NCBI RefSeq assembly: GCF_003339775.1 | Contig: NZ_CP031088.1 | Location: 558,001 to 622,000 of the forward strand | Reading direction: 5' to 3' | DNA length: 64,000 bases | From: Spiroplasma phoeniceum P40 | Lineage (GTDB): Bacteria; Bacillota_I; Bacilli_A; Mycoplasmatales; Mycoplasmataceae | In this document: one piece after another, positions 10,079-21,936 of the stretch | Layout: every line of letters begins with the position of its first letter | Numbering within the stretch: position 1 is the stretch's first letter | Notes under the pieces: model-generated | Databases searched by the model: none | What the model was told of the DNA's origin: nothing | What the model saw: the letters and a program-made list of their open reading frames with translations, nothing else | Translations under genes and position numbers: made by a program

Positions 10079-11387
10079 ATATTAATCGCACAAATTTCAT
10101 AAAAATAATTAATAAAAAAATATTTGTTATTGTAATATACAATGCTGGATTAAATTTTCATACCTCAAATATTTGACTAAAAAAACTATATACTGTTTCA
10201 AAAACCTTACCAACACCACTCGCTAATTCATTAACTTGTTTAACACCGGGAATAGTATTGACAATTCAAATCACCGCATTTTTAATATGAGCACCAAAAT
10301 CTTATCAACCCTCTGGCGTTACATATTGCACTTGTCATCATTGTTTATCGGGGAACAACCCACCATTATTAATCTCTTGTCAGTTATAAATCCCAAAATT
10401 AAAATCATAATATCGGTACATATCATTCTCTTTTTGTGCTTGCAATTCAAAAACATTATAACCGATTTTTTGTTCTTCAATTTTTTTATACTTTAAACCA
10501 TATTTATCTTTTAAAGCATCTTCAAAAACATAACCCGAATTTGAGTTAATATTATAATTATTAGCAACCGAAAAATCATAATTAAAAACACTACCATAAT
10601 TATTAATCGTATAAAACCGATTTTTAAATGCTGAATATAATTTAATGTCTAATTGCTTATATTTATCTGAAAAATAAAAATATCGTGGATAAATTTTAAA
10701 ACCATTATTTACTAACAAACCATATTTTTTATTATAACCTTGAACATAAGTGTTATTCTCTAAATCAAAAATCGTACGTAAATAATTAGTATAAAATTTC
10801 TGTGAAATCTTAAACATACTATTTAATAATTTATCAAATTGTAATTTATCGTTAATATTTTCACTCAACAAAATATTATTAAAATTTTGTAATTTCAACG
10901 CAAAAAAGTTAACTAAAACAGTATCATATTGTAAATTATCAATATATCCATTTTCAATAAACGAACTACGATTTTGAAACACTGGCACCAATGCACTTGC
11001 AAAAAACGACTGTAAAAACTTAGATAAATCAAACTGACCGCTAAACTGTTGATAATACTTTAAATCTTTACTATTTAATGATGAATAAATTGAACCATTA
11101 AAATTAAAAACTTCACCCATTCCCGTTCGCATAAAACTAAAATTAAAACTTAAATCATCATTATTAATATTATTTAACTCTAAACTACCAGAAATAATTA
11201 AATTTGCTTCATCAACAGTCAAAATCATCCGATAAATTGCTTTTTTAATATTTTTAACATCCAATTCATCAACCGTCTCAAAATAAAAAATTATCCGCTT
11301 TGTACCAACGTTATTCGGATTTTCATAATCCGCACTACCACCTTGCTGAACTCTAATATTTTCTTGCAAAACAGAATATAAAGACAA
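10077..11387 (-). pseudogene. Plectrovirus adsorption protein (ORF1), 3' part with a stop
   Basis: A C-terminal fragment of the long viral protein seen complete at 40125-42296, starting at about SVLQENIRVQQGGSADYEN. The first 290 or so residues, including the variable domain, are missing because the duplicated coat segment begins at 11400. A TAA at 10302-10304 replaces one UGA-Trp of PEGWW. The rest, with the C-terminal membrane anchor, is readable. Confidence 0.8.
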
Positions 11388-11486
11388 ACCAATAAATTTG
11401 TAGAAACCACATACATTTTGTATTTTTGGTTTTTACAGTTTTGGAAAGTAAATTTTTTTAATTTTTTTAATTGAGGAGTTGAAATT

Positions 11487-11597
11487 ATGCAAACAAAGCA
11501 ATATTTTATTTTGCGGTCCCTAGTGAAAAAGTATGGTAAAGATAATGTTATTAATACTGTTAATAAGATTGCAAAAGATATTGAAATTAAAAAGTAA
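11487..11597 (+). CDS. Small plectrovirus protein (MQTKQYF), unit 1
   Basis: 36 residues, basic (ILRSLVKKYGKDNVINTV), GGAG ribosome site. Identical protein at 12112 and 46463. Function unknown. Confidence 0.6.
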   Translation: MQTKQYFILRSLVKKYGKDNVINTVNKIAKDIEIKK

Positions 11598-11603
11598 AAG
11601 AAT

Positions 11604-11637
11604 AAATTATTCCGCGTAATTTATTAGCGGATAATTT
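11604..11637 (+). other. Conserved hairpin between the first two coat-cluster genes
   Basis: AAATTA and CCGC pair with GCGG and TAATTT around an 11-nt loop, with one bulge. The same hairpin follows this gene at 7350, 12229 and 46320. It has no T tail, so it is more likely an RNA-processing, stability or packaging element than a terminator. Confidence 0.55.
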
Positions 11638-11727
11638 ATTCAGTAGTGTTTTTAATGGAGCGAAGCGACAACGAGCGGAGCGAGTTTGCAAATTTCAATT
11701 TTTTAGTTTTTAGAAAGGAGATGTATT

Positions 11728-11877
11728 ATGCCAACTTGATTAACGACAATATTTAGTGTTGTTATTGTATTAGCAATTTTTCTTTATTTTGGTTTATTAA
11801 TTTATCAAAAAATTAAACAAATTCGAGGAAAGAAAAAAGATAAAAAAGAAATTGAAAGAAAGGAGAGTAATAAATAA
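11728..11877 (+). CDS. Small plectrovirus membrane protein (MPTW), unit 1
   Basis: 49 residues: one membrane span ([19 protein letters not shown]) and a basic tail [20 protein letters not shown] ribosome site. Stop and next start overlap as TAATG. Confidence 0.65.
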
Positions 11878-12086
11878 TGTTAGGTATGTATTTAACAACA
11901 GCGTTTAATTTTTTAACAGTAACTACACCTACACCTAAAACTATGTCTGAGGGTATGACTGGGATTTGAACGGGTTTAACTAGTGCATTATGAAAAGTTA
12001 AAGAAGGTATAACAAATATTTTATGTAGAAACCACATACATTTTGTATTTTTGGTTTTTACAGTTTTGGAAAGTAAATTTTTTTAA
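11877..12086 (+). pseudogene. Truncated major coat protein, fused to repeat DNA
   Basis: It begins [14 protein letters not shown] but leaves the coat sequence after KEGITNIL at the duplication junction (12024), then runs 20 codons into the next unit. The whole membrane span is lost, so it cannot be a working coat subunit. It carries an extra VTTPT insert compared with other copies. Confidence 0.8.
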
Positions 12087-12111
12087 TATTTTTAATTGAG
12101 GAGTTGAAATT

Positions 12112-12222
12112 ATGCAAACAAAGCAATATTTTATTTTGCGGTCTCTAGTGAAAAAGTATGGTAAAGATAATGTTATTAATACTGTTAATAAGATTGCAAA
12201 AGATATTGAAATTAAAAAGTAA
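12112..12222 (+). CDS. Small plectrovirus protein (MQTKQYF), unit 2
   Basis: Second copy of the 36-residue basic protein, with the same RBS and downstream hairpin. Confidence 0.6.
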   Translation: MQTKQYFILRSLVKKYGKDNVINTVNKIAKDIEIKK

Positions 12223-12352
12223 AAGAATAAATTATTCCGCGTAATTTATTAGCGGATAATTTATTCAGTAGTGTTTTTAATGGAGCGAAGCGACAACGAG
12301 CGGAGCGAGTTTGCAAATTTCAATTTTTTAGTTTTTAGAAAGGAGATGTAAT

Positions 12353-12502
12353 ATGCCAACTTGATTAACGACAATATTTAGTGTTGTTATTGTATTAGCA
12401 ATTTTTCTTTATATTGGTTTATCAATTTACCAAAAAATTAAACAAATTCGAGGAAAGAAAAAAGATAAAAAAGAAATTGAAAGAAAGGAGAGTAATAAAT
12501 AA
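12353..12502 (+). CDS. Small plectrovirus membrane protein (MPTW), unit 2
   Basis: 49 residues, one membrane span and basic tail. It matches the copy at 46073-46222 more closely than unit 1 does (YIGLSIYQK). Overlaps the coat start by one base. Confidence 0.65.
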
Positions 12503-12753
12503 TGTTAGGTATGTATTTAACAACAGCGTTTAATTTTTTAACAGCACCTACACCTAAAACTATGACTGAGGGTATGACTGGGATTTGAACGGGTTTGACT
12601 AGTGCATTATGAAAAGTTAAAGAAGGTATAACAAATATTTTACCTGAGATAATGGTTTTCTTAGGTGAAGCGTGAATTATATTAATTCCATTTGCTATAT
12701 TTTGTATTATTAAAATCTTAAATTGATTCCGTGTTATGGTTAAAGGATTTTAA
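12502..12753 (+). CDS. Plectrovirus major coat protein, intact copy
   Basis: 83 residues with the full hydrophobic span (MVFLGEAWIILIPFAIFCII) and basic end RVMVKGF. Nearly identical to the protein at 45822-46073. Translational coupling with the preceding gene. Confidence 0.72.
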
Positions 12754-13005
12754 TATTTATTATAATCGATTATATATCTTAGTTAAGGCACACTAGGAAT
12801 TTTTAGTGAAATAATTGTTTTAATTGGTGATACCATTCATGATAATCAAAAAATAGATGCTATCACATTTGTAAAAAATGAATTTATTAAATAGAAAAAT
12901 GAACTTATTATATTTACTATTAAAGTTCTTAATAGTTATTTTCAGTGTGCCAATTTTTATTATTTTTATATTTATGTATTATGTAAATTCAAGTAGCAAA
13001 ATCTG
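12754..13005. other. Plectrovirus intergenic region, part copy
   Basis: No gene. AGGCACACTAGG at about 12787 and CAGTGTGCC at about 12950 bracket AT-rich DNA that includes GGTGATACCATTCATGATAA. It matches 45625-45800 in reverse. It stops near 13005, where IS30-related DNA begins. Confidence 0.55.
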
Positions 13006-14245
13006 TCTCTTGTTAATTTGATAATAACATCATTTTTAACAAATGCAACTCTTTTTTTAAAAAAATAAAATATTTTATAAATATAGCTTAATTTAACCAT
13101 ATTTAAGCACACTAAAAAAGCATTTATTAAATTTTAATTAATAAATTTACTTAATATTCTGTAAAAACATTTCTTTTGCACTTATTCAATTTAAACACGG
13201 TCGGAGTTTATCATTTATAACATTAACTACTCAATCAATTTGTTTTTGACTAACATTATTAAAATCAGTGTCCTTAGGAAAGCGTTTTCTAAATTCACGG
13301 TTAATTCTTTCAATTAAGGGTTTTTGTTTTGGTGAACCAGGGTCACAATAATAAACATTAGAACCAGTAATCTTTTCCATCTCTTCAAATTTACTAAATT
13401 CTTTACCTCTATCTGTTATTATTCCTTTAATTTTTCCAATTAAATTATTACTTATAACAATATCTTTAAACTTTTCTACAACTTCATTAGCAGTATGATT
13501 TTCTAATTTCATAGCAAAGTATTTTTTACTTGATTGTTCTACTAAAACTAAAACAGCAGATTTATGGTCTTTTCCAACAACTGTATCCGCTTCAAGTCAT
13601 CCAACATTAGAAACTTTATTTTCAATATCTCAAATTGACTTAAATCTTTCATCTAATTTGCCACGATTATCAGGTCTTTTCTTTGTTCTATTTCTTCTAC
13701 CACCATTTAATAAATTTTTCTTTAACAAACCCAAAAGACCTAAATAAATTCATTTATACAATGTTTTTACACAAACGGGAAATTTAATCCCAAACTTTAT
13801 TAAAAAACGCTGAATAATTTCTGCTGGTGAATCATGATAAGCATTAAATCTCAGATGAATGAAATTTAATTGCTCTTCTGTAAATTCAGGTAGTTTTTTA
13901 ATACATTTTTTACGCTTTTTATAATAATCTTTTTGTGCTTCTATTGCTATATAATCTTCTATATTTTTAAATCGCTTAATTTCTCTTTTAACAGTATTCA
14001 CACTGCGATTTGTTTGTCTTGCAATTTCAGATAAATTAAGCGTACCATTTTTCTTTTTACAACTATCAGATAAAAATAAATCCTTAAATAAATTTCGTTC
14101 ATCATATTTTAGATGTGTATAATCTTTCATATATTCTGTCTCCAATCTTTTTAAAATTATTTATACACTATTTTTAAAAAACTATTGACAATTATTTTTA
14201 AAGTTATACAATTAATTTATAACAAGTTGCGAATATCTGTCTCTA
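13006..14245 (-). mobile_element. IS30-family insertion sequence
   Basis: One transposase gene with about 140 bp on the left and 110 bp on the right. AATCTGTCTCTTGTT (left) and ATATCTGTCTCTA (right) may be parts of the ends, but I could not fix the inverted repeats or a target duplication, so the limits are approximate. Confidence 0.65.
13147..14130 (-). CDS. IS30-family transposase
   Basis: A 327-residue DDE transposase. The N-terminal part has a helix-turn-helix (LNLSEIARQTNRSVNTVKRE). The catalytic domain shows WLEADTVVGKDHKSA (first Asp), GIITDRGKEFSKFEE (second Asp) and YYCDPGSPKQKPLIERIN (Glu), the typical IS30 pattern. Start chosen at ATG 14130 behind GGAG; a TTG five codons upstream is possible. 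The frame is intact with several UGA-Trp codons, so it may be active. It lies between plectrovirus DNA and the tailed phage. Confidence 0.93.
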
Positions 14246-14439
14246 TACTTGTTTTACAAAAAAAGACTTGAAAAAGTCTTTTTTTAATTGTAAAATAAAC
14301 ATAATAAAAATAATATTAAGTTCTTTAATACATTTTGCTAAGTTTTTAGTTCTTGATAAGTTTGATAGGTTTTTATACTCTTTTATTTAATCATATTGTT
14401 TAAATAATAGCAATTTTAATATGCAAAAAGGAGTAAAAA
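14131..14439. other. Gene-free stretch: IS30 end and left edge of the tailed phage
   Basis: It contains a terminator-like hairpin (AAAGACTTGAAAAAGTCTTTTTTT, about 14260-14287), then AT-rich DNA leading to the AAAGGAG site of the first phage gene. No att site or promoter could be assigned with confidence. Confidence 0.4.
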
Positions 14440-14835
14440 ATGAAAGAATTTAATCCAAAAACAGCAAGTTTGGCAACTTTTTATCGTAAAATAGAACAAT
14501 TTTGAGAAAATAAATCACCTAATAAACCATATACTTTGAATGATTTAACCAATGAATTTAACCTTTCTCGCAAGTGAAGATATGATACTTATGCGAGCGA
14601 AAAGATAGTTCCTTTGCTTGAACGACAAGTTGATAAAATTGAAAGTGAAATAATTAATTTTATGATGAAATCACCTGATGGTGCTAAATTATATTGACAA
14701 CGAGCATTTAATTATAAATATTCATTACAAGAAAAACAATTAGAACAAGAATTAAACTTAAATAATCAACAACCAATCATTGTTAATTTACAAACTGATA
14801 TTAGAGATATTAAAAATGATGATAAGGAAAAATAA
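14440..14835 (+). CDS. Terminase small subunit (probable)
   Basis: 131 residues directly before the large terminase. An N-terminal helical region with a helix-turn-helix-like stretch (YTLNDLTNEFNLSRKWRYDT), and a Gln/Glu-rich C-terminus (KYSLQEKQLEQELNLNN) likely for oligomerisation. The small subunit recognises phage DNA for packaging. The call rests on position, size and layout, not on clear sequence identity. RBS AAAGGAG. Confidence 0.65.
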
Positions 14836-14837
14836 TA

Positions 14838-16298
14838 ATGCTTAATCATTTTACTTATTTGTTAGAAATTCCTTATTGGTTATTACAAAATAGTAGTATT
14901 GGTAATAAATATCCATTTGCTAAGAAATATGAGTTAGTTAATGAAATTAATCAAATTGGAACACGATATAGTGGTAAGACTATTTCAAATATTAAAATGT
15001 TTGGTGAATTATTAAAAATTAGTTTATTAATTAAAGAACCAATTTGTATAATTGCTAGTATGTATTGGAGTAAAGATTTAAAAGATAGTGTATTTCAAAA
15101 TATATGAAATATGTTAGATGAAAATAATATTCCTTATACTATTAATTTATCAAATTTTACTTTTACTTTATCAAATGGTAGCAAAATATATTGTAAAGGT
15201 TTACATTCACCAAGTCGGAAAGAAAAATTGAAAGCCTTTTCTGACTTAAACAAATATAAATTAGTAATTGATTGACGAGAAGAATGTGATCAATTTCAAC
15301 AAAAAGACTTAAGTGATTTAGAGTTTGCTATTCGTGGTTATCAAAATAAAATAACAATTAATACATGTAACCCTGAAAGTTTAAAAAGATATATTGTTGG
15401 TTATTGTAATCAATTATTACCTTTTAATGAAGAAATAATGCGTAGTAAATATGAACAAATTAAGTATATTGAAAAATGAAATATGAAAATTATTATTCAT
15501 TATTCTAGTTGAAGATTAAATTATGAACTACCACAAGATAAAGTTAATGAACAATTAAGATTAGAACAATTAGATATTGAAAGAGCAAGAGTGTGGAGTT
15601 GAGGATTGCCCGGTAATACTAGTGGGTCAATCTTTGCACGATATATTGATATTATGCAAGCAACAGATATTATTCAACCAACTAAATTATTAGGTGGTGT
15701 TGATATTGCGAATGCTACTAGTCCCAAAGGACATACAACATCAGCGAGTTTTTGAATATATAATTCATTTGATAAAAAAGCATATAAAGTAGCAGAATAT
15801 ACACATTCAAATGCGACACAACAATTTAAAACTGAATTAGAACAAGTTAAAGATATTTTAGAGTTTTATAACAATCAATTAAATCAATATTTTAGTTTAA
15901 TACAACAAGGTATATCAATTAATGTTGATGATAGTGCTTATTCAACATTACAAAGTTTAAACCGAGAGAAATATAATTATAATTTTGGTCAATATATGAC
16001 ATTTAAACCAGCACAAAAACAAAAATTTAAAATAAGACATCGTATTGAAGCATTTACAATGTTAATAAATACTAATCAATTAAAATGATTATGAGAAAAA
16101 TGTCCTGTAAGTAAAACCCAATATGAATTAATTCAATGAGAAGATAAACCAGATGCCAGAGAAGAACGAATGTTAGACTTATATGATGATACATTTGATA
16201 GTGATTTCTATGCCTTACACTTTGAATTAATTCCAATGGTTAAACATAATAGTTCAGCAGATTATAAATTATGACAACAAAGGGAGTGAATAAATTAA
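14838..16298 (+). CDS. Terminase large subunit
   Basis: A 486-residue packaging motor. Walker A is GTRYSGKT near residue 51, with a Walker B-like stretch KLVIDWREECDQ near residue 140; the C-terminal nuclease domain shows LLGGVDIANAT with the expected Asp, and NVDDSA further on. It drives DNA into the procapsid using ATP and cuts the concatemer. The frame has many UGA-Trp codons and ends with TAA sharing one base with the next ATG. Spacing of two bases after the small subunit. Confidence 0.88.
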
Positions 16299-16576
16299 TG
16301 AAAAAAGATATATATGTAATACATGATGAGCGTGTAATAAATGCAAAAAGACCTTATATGTCTGTTTGTGGAAAAGTTAAAAAAAGACTTTGTAAAGAAT
16401 TAAAAAAAGATAATATCGCAATATGTAAATTAAATTTATATAACGAGTATATTAAAAAATATCAAAAAGTTAAAGTATGTGTAAAAGTTTTATCAAATGA
16501 ACCTAGTTTATTAACAGTAAATATAATTAATTATGCACTTATTTTAAAATTAAAGGAGCAAAATAACAATGAATAA
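16298..16576 (+). CDS. Small basic phage protein of unknown function
   Basis: 92 residues, Lys-rich, two Cys pairs far apart (SVCGKVKKRLCKE, IAICKLNLY). Start chosen at ATG 16298 (overlaps the terminase stop), rather than an upstream in-frame ATG inside terminase. It overlaps portal by 8 nt. No recognised domain. Confidence 0.6.
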   Translation: MKKDIYVIHDERVINAKRPYMSVCGKVKKRLCKELKKDNIAICKLNLYNEYIKKYQKVKVCVKVLSNEPSLLTVNIINYALILKLKEQNNNE

Positions 16577-17963
16577 TAATACATATCCTACTTTACCAAA
16601 CTTAAATGATATTAATAGTGTTTTAAAATATTATAATTATGATTGAACAATTAATTTAGCAAATATTATTGCTCGACATCAAATGCGATTAGTAAATGGT
16701 AAAGATATTTTATTTAAATCTCATCGTAAAGACATTTTAGAAAAATTAAATTGATGATATGAAACTTATAAAATAAAAGAAAAATTAGACAAAAATGAAT
16801 TAACAGCAAGTTTAATGGGTAAAACTATCTTTGGTTTATTAGAAACATCAGATGGCAATATTGATTTATGAATTAATCCATTTAACTTTACTTCAAGAGT
16901 AAGTAAAATAAATGAAATTGAACAAGGTGCTGATATTTGATTAAATTATCATCAATCAGATAGTGGTTTTATTTTAAATTTAATTTGTACCAAAGATAAA
17001 ATAATTATTAAAGGTTGACCTAAAAATAATGAAGTAGTTGTTGGGCAAAGTAAAACACAAATTAAAGATGATGTTAAACCTATTTTAGTACAAGAATTTA
17101 AAAATAAATTAGGTGTTGTACCTTTTTGAGAAATGATAAATGAACCTAATCCATTATTTTTATCTACATCAACTACATTAAATCCATGACCTACAATGGC
17201 AAATTGTTATAAATTACAATTTGATTTAGAAGATAGTTTTAATATTAAATCAAAAGAACGATGAGCAAATCGTACACATTGATATGGTCAATTAGATGAT
17301 GATTTAATGACTTCTTATAATATGGGTAATAAAAAAGTATATCAAGATATTTTTGATGATATTTTTATTCAATCAGGTCAAACGGCAGCAGATGGTACAT
17401 TGTCTCAATCTTTACAAGTAGTACAAGGGACACCAATCTTAGAAACATATACACAAGATCAAAAATCAATTATTGAACAAGTATATATAGCATGTAATTT
17501 TTCTAGTCCTTTTGGTGATGCCTCAGATAGTGAAGAAAATAAAACACAATCATTAATAAAAAAAACAAAAGATTTAGAAAAACAAGCATATTTACAAGCA
17601 TATCGTAAGCAATATTATACTAAAATGTTTGATACTGTTTTAAAATATTATGGTTTATGAAATGGTGTTGGTGAACGACCTTATGGTTTTGATTTTGTTA
17701 GTGCTAGTTTAGTTGATCAAATGAGACAAAATGAATTAATTACTGCTAGATTAGAAAATAGAACAATGGAACCAATACGAGCAATTACTGAATATGATAA
17801 TATTGATGAATTAGAAGCAACAAAATATTTTGAAAAAATTGAAAAATACTGAGATAAAATACAAACCAAAGAAATTGAACATAATAATAAATTAATAGAA
17901 TATGATGAAACTGGTAATAATCAAAATGCTATCCAAGGTAGAACAGAAATAAAGGAGGATTAA
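16569..17963 (+). CDS. Portal protein
   Basis: 464 residues between terminase and a large tail gene, in the usual portal place. Size, the mixed alpha/beta core and the C-terminal long helix-forming stretch (LEATKYFEKIEKYWDKI) fit a portal ring subunit through which DNA is pumped. The internal DQKSIIEQVYIACNFSS stretch may form the wing or crown. No cysteine-rich or membrane region. The call is by synteny and size. Confidence 0.7.
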
Positions 17964-17966
17964 TAA

Positions 17967-20900
17967 ATGAGTAGAATTAGCCCAGGTGCTATGAATGAAT
18001 TAAGAGCACAAGCCCACGATACTTTAATGGATATAAGAGAAGACATCCGAAATAATCGACATTGAATGGTATTTCCTTTTAATGTTTATAGTTCATATAT
18101 ACCTGATACTGAAACCGGTTGAAAACCTAATAATGCTAAACCTAGTGATTATGGTAGTTATACCCGCATATTTGATAATATGGAAAGTACTATTGCTCAA
18201 TGACAAGGCAGTTTAAAAATAGTTCAAAAATATAAAGGTGAAGAAATTAATATCTTAACGATAGATGATTTTAAAAATCAACCTATTAATTCAACGATAT
18301 GAGCAAATAATGAAAAACCTTTTGCAATAAAATTAAAAGATGAAAATGAAAATAATTATTGAAAATTAATTGATGGTGAAAATATTTATGATATTAATAA
18401 AATGTTAGAATACTTAAAACAATATAAATTAAGTTATTTTATGAATAATGATAATAAAGCAGATAATTTTTATACAAAAGAAGTTAAAGTTGGTAAATAT
18501 TGAGATGCTTATATGATTGATGATAGAAGTTCTATTCAATTTGGTGAAGCAAAATTTGAACAAGTATTTACTCAACAATCAACAGAACGACAATATACTT
18601 TATTAATTTTAGATGAAGATGCTGAGAAATTAAATATTAATGATTATTATAATTTTTATACTGTATTTAGTGATCGTGGTTTAAATATTGGTGGTGGTGA
18701 TATTAATTCTGCACCCCAAGATAGACAATGATTATATCCCTCAAATGTTATTAATTATTATTCACCTTATGATGGTAGTTTTTTATGACAAGAAATTACT
18801 TTTTCAAGTATTAATGACAAAATTAGTCATAGTGGTTTATCAGTACGACAATTTATACAAACAAGTGCCCCAGGTGAGGGTTATTGTTTTCCTAAAATAA
18901 CTTATGATGAAAAATTAAATAAAGGAATTGTTGAATTAGATGAGATTTTATTAAAAGACCCAGGCGTTAGAGCAATGGCAGTTAAATTTTATGGTAATCC
19001 TATTTTATTTGATATGCCAGTAATTGGGCGACCAATTATTAAGGGTGAATTTAATAAAAAAGTAATGAATTCAAGAGATTTATTAATGTATAACATGTAT
19101 CCTGCTCCACCTGATAAAATAAATACTTATGCATCACCCGAAGTAAGTTGATATAACATTCAAGGGATACAACCAACAATGATAACAGGATTTAAAGATT
19201 GAAAACAAGATATGGAAAGTAGATATGACTTTTGAAGTTCAAAAAATAGTGAAGGTATTGTAATAACAGATAAAGCAACAACAACAGCAACTAATCCAAC
19301 TGTTGGAACAACTATTAAGGAAGAAGATAATAATTCTGAATTTTATTGGTCTAAAAGTTGAAAAATAACACCACCAAATAAAGTAAAAGTAAATGAAAGT
19401 AATAAGGATAATATTATTAGTACCCAAGCATCATCTTATTTTAGGAGAAAAGATGAATTTGGTAATACTGTTGGACAAGTTCAAATTGAATATAATAAAA
19501 TGGGTTCATGTAATGTTTGAGATATTTTAAATATGAATAATTTTATTAATCGGCAAATTACCGTATTACCTTTAAACTATACACAAAAATTAGTATTTAA
19601 TCCTTTTACAATACCAGGTGGAGTTGGTAAATTCTTAAACTTTATTTCATTTGGTATTCCATGAGGATGAGTAATTAATCAAGATAAAAAAACTTGACCT
19701 AATTTTCAATGACTTAATGGTTTTATGAGTGCTAATGTTTATAGTTTTTATAATGATGCATTTTGAGGTGATAATGCCAAAGGTAAGGGTTATTTACCTT
19801 TTGAAATATTTAGAGAACAAGGTAATGATAAAGTTGGTGCTATTTTTGGAGCAAATGCTACTAGTTTAGGTTTTACTACTTTACTAACTGATAAATGTAA
19901 AGGTACTGTTTTAACTAACGATGGTAAACCAACAAGTCAGTTAGTTTATTCAACTTATAATTTAAAACAATTAAATCCTAAAACTAACCGAGTTTATTTA
20001 ATTAATGAACAAACAAAAGCAGTTGATGCTCAAACACCAGTTAGTGATAGTGAAAAAGATAATGATTGTGAATTCTTACAAACACCAGATGGTACTGATT
20101 GTAGTTATATAATTGATATGTTTTCAATTCAAGCATTATATAAAGGTAATTTTGAAATTATCTTTTATGCTGATAATCCATATACAAATAATGAAGAAGA
20201 TTATTTACGCTTATCAGTGTGGAGTTTTCGTGGTAAAACAAAAAGTGTATTAAATAATTATTTACGCGATATAACAACTAATTATAAAACTAGTTTCTTA
20301 TTACCACACGACTATGAAATACCAACCTTTAATTATCCTCAATATGTTCTTCCACCAATACCATATAACTATCAACCTTATACAAAAGATATTATGCCTT
20401 CTGATGTAGTATTACCATTAAAAACTAAAATTACAGCACCAGCACAATGTAAAGTAGGTTCTAATACTCCTAATAGTTATATTAATTTATTTTCTGATGA
20501 ATTTAAGGATGCTTATTATGAGGTTGAAATTGATTTAAAACAAATTGACCCAACAATTCAAAGTATTGAAAAATTTAAAAGTGCTTATAAAACTATTGAA
20601 ATAAGTAATCTTAATAATTTACAAGTTGAATGTGGACCACCAAATATAGAAAATTTTATTCCTAATAGAAATGTTAATTTAAATGGTGGCCGTAATGATT
20701 GTTATGCTAATTTTGGTTTGTTATCTAATATAACTTTACAAGAAAGTGGTCGTTCACAAAGAGATAAAGTTAATTTTGATAATATAAGAACTTTGTATAC
20801 AAATAATATAACTAATGAAATTCAAACATTTGAACCTATTGCACATACTAATGGATTACCAAATTATGATGATTATCAAAGTAGATATATAACTGAAAAG

Positions 20901-21197
20901 GGCAAAAATAGTGGCGATATTAAATTTTTACTTCAAATAACAAAATTATTTGATAATGATAAAGATAAAATCAAAGAAATATATTTACAAGCATATTACA
21001 CTAATGATGTAAAATTAAAAATTAGATTTTCAAAAGTAATATTTACTCAATTATTTTTGCGTAATACTAATTACAATTTTCTATTTTTCTATTCTGGCAA
21101 TGATAAAGAAATTATATTAGACGTCTCTAATCCAAATGTTTTAGGAATTAGAAATAAAGGCGATAGTCCAGTTAAAATTACAATTAAACCAAGATAA
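17967..21197 (+). CDS. Large phage tail or structural protein, 1076 aa
   Basis: The longest gene in the window and intact with about 30 UGA-Trp codons. AAAGGAGG precedes ATG 17967. It is soluble, rich in Asn, Asp and Tyr, with many beta-type segments and no signal peptide or coiled coil. A Thr-rich stretch (about residues 430-450) may be a linker. One large protein directly after portal suggests a combined tail, knob or lower-collar protein of a short-tailed phage. It ends at a hairpin terminator shared with the convergent lipoprotein. Confidence 0.65.
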
Positions 21198-21202
21198 AAA
21201 TA

Positions 21203-21227
21203 AAAAAGAGATTTAATATCTCTTTTT
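21203..21227. terminator. Bidirectional terminator, copy 1
   Basis: AAAAAGAGAT-TTAAT-ATCTCTTTTT, a 10-bp stem with U tracts on both strands, between convergent tail and lipoprotein genes. It is identical to 21805-21829. Confidence 0.85.
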
Positions 21228-21755
21228 CTATTCCCCGTTAACTTTTATATTACCATCATTATCAATAATTAAGTCAGGTTCATTAGTATCTAAATTTCAA
21301 CGATAAACTGATTTAAAATTATTACTATTTTCTTCTCAAATAAAAGTTGGTTCATTAATTGATTTAAAAATAATTAAATTAATCTTAGTATCATTACGTG
21401 AGTAATAGCGTAATTGAATTTTATATTTGCTTTTTTCTTCTATAGTCTTATATTGGTATTCATGCTTTTGAGGTATTATTTCTTCATAATTTTTAAACTT
21501 AGTAATATTTCAATTTTCACCTTTTCATACTACATAATATCATTTATTATCAACTTCATTAAATGGTTTTTCTTGTGGTGCTATTCATTCTAAATTATTT
21601 TTAATATTTTCATCAGCTGTATCTATTTTATTATTTTCTTTAAGTTTTGTTAATTCTTCGGGTGTATATTCTTGTGCTGTATTACAAGCAACTAAACTTG
21701 TTGTGCTTGTTCCTAGTAATGTAATTGCACCTATTATACTTAATAATCTTTTCAT
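21228..21755 (-). CDS. Moron lipoprotein inside the tailed phage
   Basis: 175 residues. Signal peptide KRLLSIIGAITLLGTST and lipobox LVAC predict a lipid-anchored surface protein. After a charged linker comes a domain with PFNEVDNKWYYVVWKG and FKSVYRWNLDTNEPD that closely matches the variable domain of the plectrovirus-linked lipoprotein at 33301-33825 (PFNTVDNKWYFVVWRG, FKSVYRWDG). It lies antisense within the structural operon and has its own terminator. The gene is intact and A+T-rich like its neighbours. Confidence 0.82.
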
Positions 21756-21804
21756 TGTATTCTCCTTCTTTATTTATTAGTTAAATTATATAATAAAAAA
21801 TAAA

Positions 21805-21829
21805 AAAAAGAGATTTAATATCTCTTTTT
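21805..21829. terminator. Bidirectional terminator, copy 2
   Basis: Exact repeat of the hairpin at 21203-21227. It lies upstream of the lipoprotein and would end the tRNA-Ser transcript. The two copies bracket the lipoprotein gene as a cassette. Confidence 0.8.
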
Positions 21830-21936
21830 TATTGTTATTACTTGTTTTAAGGGGTATATTAGCAATGAAATATATTAAGTTTAGAGTATTTTATTTATGG
21901 AGAATTATGAAATTAAGTAAAAAAACTCTAGTTAAA

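Larger units (their letters stand above)
7150..11399. mobile_element. Decayed SpV1-type plectrovirus copy
   Basis: A mosaic of plectrovirus genes: small coat-region genes, an intergenic region, a broken 8170 gene, small membrane proteins and an assembly ATPase on plus, then a lipoprotein and a reversed adsorption-protein fragment. Almost every long gene carries a frameshift or stop relative to the copy at 38.2-46.5 kb, so this copy is defective. The outer boundaries are approximate. Confidence 0.8.
11400..12648 (+). repeat. Tandem duplication of the plectrovirus coat segment
   Basis: Two head-to-tail units of about 624 bp (from 11400 and from 12024), each opening with TAGAAACCACATACATTTTG. 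Unit 1 stops inside the coat gene (after ACAAATATTTTA), exactly where unit 2 begins; unit 2 continues into a complete coat gene. Confidence 0.9.

Noticed and set aside
10236-10496. Plus-strand MFNTGNSIDN frame and its copies at 32942 and 40284
   Set aside because: They are the antisense of the C-terminal part of the adsorption protein and occur wherever that segment occurs.
17307-21197. Several short separate genes within portal and tail regions
   Set aside because: They are pieces of single long frames that appear split only when UGA is read as stop.
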